A DNA stretch of 64,000 nucleotides, from positions 1 to 64,000 of the forward strand of contig PYST01000049.1 of NCBI GenBank assembly GCA_003049485.1. The letters are read 5' to 3'. The position numbers and the translations under genes are program-made. This document shows, in pieces, positions 56,788-64,000 of this stretch (position 1 is the stretch's first letter; each line of letters opens with the position of its first letter). The notes beneath the pieces are model-generated. The model ran no database searches and was not told where the DNA came from. It saw only the letters and a list, made by a program, of their open reading frames with translations. This stretch comes from Ophioceras dolichostomum (taxonomy: Eukaryota; Ascomycota; Sordariomycetes; Magnaporthales; Ophioceraceae).

Positions 56788-59700
56788 ATGGACGGACGGT
56801 CTTCGACGGCAGAGCCAAAACATTCTTACCATCATCCGGCTTCGTTCACGCGCTTGAACCCCGACGCTGCGAGCTTGGGACACCAGACGATCCCCCACAC
56901 CGCGAGTCTGTCGACTCACCTCGAGTTCCTGCCGGTCCTGTTCCCGTCTCAGACGGTGTATCAGGCTCAGCTTCAGGCCCAGCTCCTCCATTACAACCAG
57001 CTCGTCGCGCCCGGTCGCGGACGTGGCGGCGGCGGGCCGCAAAGCTCGACGCTGTCCAACTTGGTGTCGAACAATTCAAACTTCAACGCCGGGTCGCGGT
57101 CGAGGTCGTCTTCCAAGGTGTCCAACAAGGACGTGCCCGCGTCCAAACCGAGCGGCAACCCGAGCTGCCATGGGAATAGAGGGTCCAAGAACACCGACAA
57201 AGCCGAACGCGCGGTTATAGCCGGGAAGGAGTCCGCCACACCCGCCGCTGCTCCAGCCGTCGCTGCTGCTGTAGCACCTGCTGCTACTCCGGCTGCTGCC
57301 GCCGCCGCTGCTTCTGCTGCTCCCGCTCCGCCCAACATGCCTTCATCAAAACAAACGGAGACTCTCTCACACCCGCTGCCCACACGGCCGGGCCGTCCTC
57401 AGACCCAGAGTCACAACCACCCCCAACATTCCCACCAACAAACCTCCCCACGCGCGCCAGCCCAGGCGAGTTCGGTGCCGTCGACGCCTCATCAGCACGC
57501 CCGGAACTTCTCGTTCGAGTCCAGGGAACCGTCGCCGAACGCCACGCAGAATCATTCTCCCCGGTCAACCTACTCCGACCCCAATGGCAACCTCACTTCG
57601 CTGCGGCCGCTGCCCCCGCGTTTAGGTGGCTGCGTGTACGAGACGGCCTTGGTTCGGAGCAGACGGAGGATGCCATACAACATCGGCGGGGACCGACTGG
57701 AACCCGTCGAACCGAGTAAGATCAAGAGCAAGTTGTCGGAGGATGAGGAGCGAAAGCTCACCACAGACATGCGCGAACTGTACGACCGGTTAAAGCCGAC
57801 GGACAAAGTCAAGGGGAATCGCGAGAAACTCGTCAAGAAGCTGGAGAAGATCTTCAACGACGAGTGGCCCAACCGCGACATCAAAGTGAACCTCTTCGGG
57901 TCTTCAGGCAACAAGCTCTGCTCGGACGACTCTGACTGTGCGTTGCCCCCATATCTCTCGACTCGTCCGCAGTTAATACAGGGAATCTCGATACACTCCA
58001 CGAATTTCTTGACGGACCAACCGGCTAACCAACTCACTAACTCTCTCCCTCATTAGTGGACATTTGCATCACGACCGACTGGAAGGAGTTGGAGAATGTT
58101 TGCATGATTGCTGAGCTGCTGGGTAACCGTAAGCTGGAACCAACCGACCGACCTAACCAGTGAAACATAAGCGGCCTGGCCAGGCCAGGCAGGGGACGAA
58201 TGGATCAGATCGAAAGTGCTGACAGAAAGGATTCGCTGTTCTTCGACACAGGTGGAATGGACAAGGTCGTCTGTGTCTCGTCCGCCAAGGTCCCGATCGT
58301 GAAGATGTGGGACCCTGAACTCGGGCTGGCCTGCGATATCAATGTCAACAACACGCTCGCCTTGGAGAACACTCGCATGGTTCTGACATACGTCGATATC
58401 GACGAGCGCGTGCGCCCCTTGGCCATGATCATCAAGCACTGGACAAGGAGGAGGATAATCAACGATGCAGGTGAGTACCTTAGATGTCGAACACAATCCT
58501 GAACTGCTGAACGTGGACAGATATGGGACGACTATTTCGGGATGGATATCCCAACAGAAACCTCCAACTGCAGTTGGCCTGCTGCAAAATTCCCTGCCAT
58601 TGCTAACCCCTTTCGTCACCTACCTCAGCCTTCGGCGGAACACTAAGTTCATATACGTGGATCTGCATGATCATCGCCTTCCTCCAACTCCGAGACCCAC
58701 CAGTCCTGCCTGCACTCCACCAAAGTTCGCACAGACTGTCTTCGTCAACCAAAGGCCAGAAGTCAGAATTTGCAGACGACTTGTCGAAGCTGAGGGGGTT
58801 TGGGGACAAGAACAAGGAGACGCTCGGCGAGCTGCTCTTCAACTTTTTCAAGTTCTACGCGCACACTTTCGACTACGACAAATGGGCGTTGTCAATCAGG
58901 CTCGGCAGGAAGCTCACCAAGACAGAAAAGAAGTGGCACCTCGCGCTTAACAACGCGCTTTGCGTTGAGGAGCCGTTCAACACGATGCGGAACCTGGGGA
59001 ACACCGCTGACGACACGTCTTTCCGCGGTTTGCATCTGGAGCTGCGGCGGGCCTTCGACTTGATCGCCTCGGCGAAGCTGGAGGATTGCTGTGAGCATTA
59101 TGTGTTCCCCAAGGAGGAGGAACGTGTGTGGCAGAAGCCCGCGCCCGCGCCGAGGCCGGTTCTGGTTAGGAGCTCGTCCCAGCAGCACTCGAACCGTGGT
59201 GGGCGGGGCAACTACCGGGGGAGCAGAGGCCACCGAGGTAACAACCGGCGGGCCTCGTCGAGCGTCACGTATGAGAACAACCCTGTCTTGGTCCAGCCCG
59301 GTTTGCCGGTCCCGCCCGGCGTGGGCGTGGGCGCGGATGGGACGTGGTACTTGACTCCTGGGGCCGCTCATGTTGCCCAGGTTGCGGCCGCGACACAACA
59401 AGCTCAGGCGCATGCTCAGGCCCAGTACGCCTATGTGTCTCCTGAGATGTTCAACCAGGCTGCTGCCGGCTACTCCCTCGCTGCCTTTGACCATCCGTCC
59501 CTGCGCTTCCAGGTGTTCACCCAGTCTCAGCACTATGCGCACCAGCAGGCCATGGCCAACATGCACCGGCTCAACAACACCAACGCCGCCACCAGCAACA
59601 GCAACGCCAACCTTGGAAGCTCCTCGCAGGCGACCGACCGATCACGGGCGGGGTCCTTCGACCAGCCACCACTCTCTGCCCCGCTGCGGGCAGCCCCGGA

Positions 59701-61627
59701 GTTTGCTTACATGTATCCGCAGATGCCACTGGCCTCGCAGTACTTCGCCGCGCAAAACGGCTTCACCACCTATCCGTCATCGCCGTCCACCGCCACCGCC
59801 GCCGCGGCGCCGGAGTTCAGGAGAAGCTTGCATCGCAACACGGTGACGGGCGAGCCTGGCTCGTCGGTGAGCAACGCCACCATGAGGTCGCAGTCGCAGC
59901 CGGCTTCTAGAAGTCCGATGCCGGCGACGACCACTCAGGGTGGTGTTTCGGGCTATCCGACCTCGAGCCAGGCGGCGGCGACGTCAAACGGGATCCCCGC
60001 CATGGTCAATGGCATGGGAATCAGCATGGGGGGGGATCTTGCCGGCACTGTGGCGAGCCACGCCCATTACAACAGCAATAGCAGCATTCCAGCATACCAG
60101 ACAAGGCAGGTAAACGGCATGCCTATCAGCTTTATGCCAAGCGAAGATGCGGTCGACGCCGACTTGGACGACGGGAACACTAGGTCTCTGCCAGACTCGC
60201 CACCGGACGAGAACCTGACAGGCTACGTCGGCTACTACATCAGCGACGGCACGAGCCCCATGAAGAAGACACTGCCGAACGGCATCCCTGCGTTCGGGGA
60301 CTTGCATCAGAGCCCGCACGCGCGGAGGAGGCTATCAACCGATCAGACACCTCAGTCTATCCTCGACCGGAGGATGAAGAGGACTTCGCGGTCCCCCTCA
60401 CCATTGGGCTCGGGCGCAAACCACGCGAGGGCATTTTCTGTGGGCGGAGCTTGCTCTGCTCCGGTTGGGTCGACAGCGACTTTCCCCCAATACGGGGCTG
60501 GCACCAGCAAGCTTTCTGTGGAAGCACGGCCTCTGGTCGTGAACGGATCCGTGAGCAAGCCGATGGTGTCACCCGCAAACTCAAGTCGGCAGCCTTCGGC
60601 GAGCTTGGAGAGCACATCTCCCGAAACGACGGGTAGCGGTGGCAGCGGTGGAAGCGGTGGCAGCATCAGCTTCGACAACGCCTTGCACATCGCCCACGGC
60701 CTTGGTGTGACGAATGGCATCAGCCGCCCGTCACCGGATAAGCAGACGAGCTCGACTTTGGAGCCCTCACAGCTTGCACAGCCAGATGCGCGGGAACAAC
60801 AACGTCCGGTGGTCGTTAACGGCTCTTCGACCCCGTCGACCGCGCCGCCTATGGTTGTCGGTTCCTCGGCGCTTCATAACGCGGTACCCGACGCGAAGTC
60901 GTTCAATCAGCGGATAAACGCAAAGGCGTGGTTCACCTCCACCCCCCCGTCTTCCATACAGCAGAGGATGTCAGTGATGGGTAGTGACAGCACTATTGCC
61001 GGTGTCGGTGGCGTGGGCGGCATGACGCCCTACCAGATGTCGCCTGCCGCGCGCCATCGGGTAATGTCACGCCAGCAGCAGCAGAACGGCGTCATCGCGC
61101 CCCTCGACCTCGCGATAACAGACCACACGATCTTGCCAGAGTTCCACCTATCGCCCGTGTACGAGAACCGCACGCCCTCGCCGACCGCGATCCGGAGGTT
61201 CGACACGCCGTCGTCCGCGTCTGCGGCAGCTCCTCCCACGTTCTTCCCCAGCGGTGTCGGCGGCACGGGCGAGCGCTACGCTGGCCCCACAGTGACGTCG
61301 CTGTCGAAGGACCTGCAGCAGGCGACAAAGGCGTTGAAGCCGAAGGCGATCTCGCAGCAGCAGGACCCCGGCGTGAAGCAGGAGCAACCCGCCAGCACGT
61401 GGGCCAACGGCCTCATCACCAAGGAGTCTATCGGTGGCGGCGCAGGAAGCGGATCGTCCCGGCCCCAACCAGCACGGGCCGACACCGCTTCTTCCAACAA
61501 CTCCGGCTCCGGCAGCTGGCAAAAGGCCAAGGCGAAGAAGAAGCCGACCGACCTCAAGAACCTGACGAACGGGTTCCCTCAGAGCGAGCAGGCGCCTAAG
61601 AACGAGGCTGACCGTAAGGGTGGCTGA
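56788..61627 (+). CDS. Cid1-like terminal nucleotidyltransferase (TUTase / non-canonical poly(A) polymerase) with long disordered tail
   Basis: Four exons (56788-57937, 58057-58128, 58252-58470, 58629-61627) give 1479 residues. The catalytic core starts near residue 310. The nucleotidyltransferase signature is FGSSGNKLCSDDSDLDI, with D383 and D385 as the metal-binding pair and D436 (CDINVNN) as the third Asp. The central domain has HWTRRRIIN and FGGTLSSYTWICMIIAFLQL, and the PAP/25A-associated part has LGELLFNFFKFYAHTFDYDK (about 546-565). Such enzymes add U or other nucleotides to RNA 3' ends and feed decay; Aspergillus CutA/CutB and yeast Cid1 are relatives. N-terminal residues 1-300 are low-complexity with a Pro/Ala run. 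Residues 671-690 are RGG/RG-like (NRGGRGNYRGSRGHRG), a probable RNA-binding patch. Beyond residue 700 the protein is Ser/Pro/Gln/Ala-rich and disordered. ATG 56788 is the first in a frame open for 199 codons upstream. Confidence 0.87.
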
Positions 61628-64000
61628 AGCACAGACGGGATTCTCTCTTGACGTTCCTGCTGTGAACCGAAAGGGATATCTCGCTCTCTTTTTTCCTCAT
61701 TCCATTCAAGAGGAAAAAGACGACACGCACGAGCCGCGCGGCGACGAAAAGTCGTGAACAACATCACACAAATAGCTGGCCCGCTTCTTGGATACCTGCG
61801 GCACAAACCACAGACGAATCTGCTTGGTGTTTGTTTTTTTGTTTGGTGATCTGTGCCGCTGGAAAGTTTGGACACCTTGAGAGAGAACCGGCCCCCGTTG
61901 TTCAGGATCTTTAGTTACCATCACTGCGATCGTCGCCTGCGTGCGTGCGTGCGTGTACAACAACGCCTCGTATCTACATCCTCTGGCGCCAGCTCGCCAT
62001 ACCGCGGCCATGTCGAGTTTCGGGGACCGCGGACGGGCGAGGCCGAACGGGATCGAGCGGGATCGAGCGACTGCCGTCCACTCACCTGCTCTGCTAGCAT
62101 CCGAGAGAGGGGACTCGAGAGGGCTTCTCTGTTTATGGCAAACATGCCCCGCATCCTTCTTCTATGTCTTTATACTTGCGGATCATGGATTTTTCTTTTT
62201 CTTTTTAATAGAGCGTGTTTCTTCCATATCTCCCCCTCCTGCCTCCTGCTTCCTGCCTCCTGTCCTCCGCCTGCCTGGCTGTCTGTGGTCTGGTCGACAA
62301 CTGAATCGAGAAGTAAAGAGCGTGACGAGAAGGGTGAGGACGGGGTGGTGTGAGGGGGATGGATGGATGGATGGGGCGGACTGAGACTGCTGACTCTCGG
62401 GTTCTCGAGAGTGGAGTTTGGTTGGTTCTACGAAACTGAGGTGGCACGAGAACGGCAGTGGACAAACGCAAAATGATTGCCGCGTGAATATGGTTAGGGG
62501 AGAGAATGAGAGAATGAGAGAATGAGAGAGTCGTGGTACATATATTTCTTGTTTTCTTTTCACGCAGAGGTCGAGTTTCGTTTTGTTTCGGCCAGATACC
62601 CACGAACGACTACCCTAGAATCCCTCCAACCTGACTGCGTGCGCGTTTTGATGGAGCCCTCTTTCTCTCTCTACTACCCTACTCCTGACAATGAAAGGGA
62701 GGAGGAAGACATGGGGCTCTTTACGAGCGCAACATAGCAGCATTATCGAACCATGAGCACAGCACAACACAGCACAGCGCAGCGCAGGCGGGCGGGAGGC
62801 AGGAAAGGGGAAAGGCAGGCAGGCAGGCAGGCAAGCGAGCTAGAAATGTCGAAGGGGTGTCAACAAACTAGGGCAACGCAGGGCAGGTCAAGCCAGGCAC
62901 AGGCACGGTTAGGCAAAGTCAGGCAAAGCAAGCGAAACAAAGGCACAACACAACAGGTACAAGGCACAGGTTTTTTTCTCATTGGAATAAAATTTTCGGT
63001 CGGGTATACTAGCATTTCCCCGTTTCTTTCTTTGCGTCGTCGAGCGAGCGAGCTAGCGAGGGAACGCTGGAAAAGACAAGAGTCAAAAGCTTCTTAAGAT
63101 TCTCCTCTTGCTTGTGTTTCATTTTCGGGTACGAGAGGGGAGAGAGGCCATCCGAGGACATGAGCAAGAACCACAGGCCACGGACGACGGACGGGTTCGA
63201 GTCGGGTCCGATCCGACGCCGCCTGCCTACGCGAGGAGGACAGCTGCGTACCTACCTAAGCGGGACAGTCACCGGCGAGCCAAGTTGAACCTCCAAGGAT
63301 AGCTCGGCCGATCTGCGTCTCGGGCTGGCTCACACCATGCACCGGTTGGCCCTAGGCACTCAGCATTGCATCTGGGTCCGCGCCTTGTCACTCTTCTCCT
63401 TATTTCTCCTCCGATCTCACACCCATCCTTCTCGCGTGGCGGGCTTTCTCTCAGCACTCACTCACAGCAGTGGCGCCCACTCTGCTGCCGCCCGTACAGA
63501 AGCCTTCTGCTGCATTTTTAGGACTCGGAGGGAGAATTGGGATATTATCACTGCGAGGACGCGGTTAGGCTGGGTGGATGCATGGATGCATGGATAGGAT
63601 GCTAGCTGGGCGGTCATCGTCACCATCATCATCATCATCGTCGTCACCAGGATGTCAAAAGTTTGGACTGCGATGGTTTGTTCCGGTTCTGCCATTCCGC
63701 TCTCTGCCGTTTCTTTCGTTCTTCATCTCATCGGGGTCGCTGCTGCATAGGATGTGAAAGGGTGACGAGGGGCGTTCAGAGTATCCCGTGGTAGGGAGGA
63801 GGCCACAAACCGCAGGCCAGAGAAGCCAGGCAACCAGGCATATAGATAGGACAGTTTGGGTAGGAAAAGGCAGCACCCTAAAACACCAATAAAAATCATT
63901 AAAACGATCCGGTTTGATCTTATGTCTCTCCCTCGTCGTTGTGTTTATGATCCAATGTGATATGCTTCCCCGCTCCTCCCAAGGATCGTCACGACCACCC
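61628..64000. other. 3' flank and intergenic DNA, no gene seen
   Basis: It contains an AGAGAATG repeat (62501-62524), GATG tracts near 62360, a GGCA run at 62813-62832 and short frames without family character up to the window edge. Confidence 0.55.

Noticed and set aside
1..64000. CRISPR arrays, bacterial operons, rRNA genes, telomere repeats
   Set aside because: None seen. The sequence is fungal nuclear DNA and the short tandem repeats are ordinary microsatellites.

Overview
The window is nuclear DNA of a filamentous ascomycete, most likely a Sordariomycete. Genes carry short GT-AG introns with CTNAC-type branch points, coding third positions are GC-rich, intergenic DNA is long and rich in CT tracts and microsatellites, and the recognisable families (fungal NLR, MUP1-type permease, fungal CorA-like protein, PL20 lyase, Cid1-like nucleotidyltransferase) fit that group. 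The species cannot be named from the sequence. Gene density is low: ten protein genes read as intact, one kinase-fold gene with an apparent frameshift, one tRNA, one decayed gene and one truncated retroelement. For eight multi-exon genes I worked out exon boundaries by hand; in each case the exon lengths sum to a multiple of three and the joined protein is open from ATG to stop.

Layout. 1-1338: end of an LTR retroelement on the minus strand. 2664-3596: secreted PL20 polysaccharide lyase. 4397-4468: tRNA-Arg(ACG) with a Pol III terminator. 6236-7884: aminoglycoside-phosphotransferase-like kinase with an apparent one-base deletion. 9341-10105: small secreted cysteine-containing protein whose last three cysteines lie beyond an intron. 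11993-14949 (minus): six-exon NLR/STAND protein (HeLo-like N-domain, NACHT, ankyrin repeats), followed upstream by a frameshifted relic gene (15720-16523). 17217-20179 (minus): seven-exon CorA-like membrane protein. 21118-22803 (minus): methionine permease of the MUP1 type.

26720-29503: long disordered fungal protein with a tiny first exon. 31014-32396: SLC35F/DUF914-type transporter. 39461-42138: five-exon conserved fungal protein of unknown function with two in-phase donor sites. 45828-46941 (minus): peroxiredoxin-like thioredoxin-fold protein. 56788-61627: 1479-residue Cid1/TUTase-like terminal nucleotidyltransferase with a very long disordered tail. Between them lie gene-poor stretches of 4 to 10 kb with no convincing genes.

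There is no biosynthetic cluster or operon. The genes look like independent housekeeping, transport and environment-response functions. The left third (retroelement, lyase, small secreted protein, NLR, relic gene) looks more accessory than the right two thirds. I did not find a clearly new molecular system. The most notable items are the NLR with its P-loop on a 25-base exon, the spliced small secreted protein, the in-phase alternative donors in the 39.5-42.1 kb gene, and a recurrent self-complementary TAGG/CCTA repeat in the spacers.
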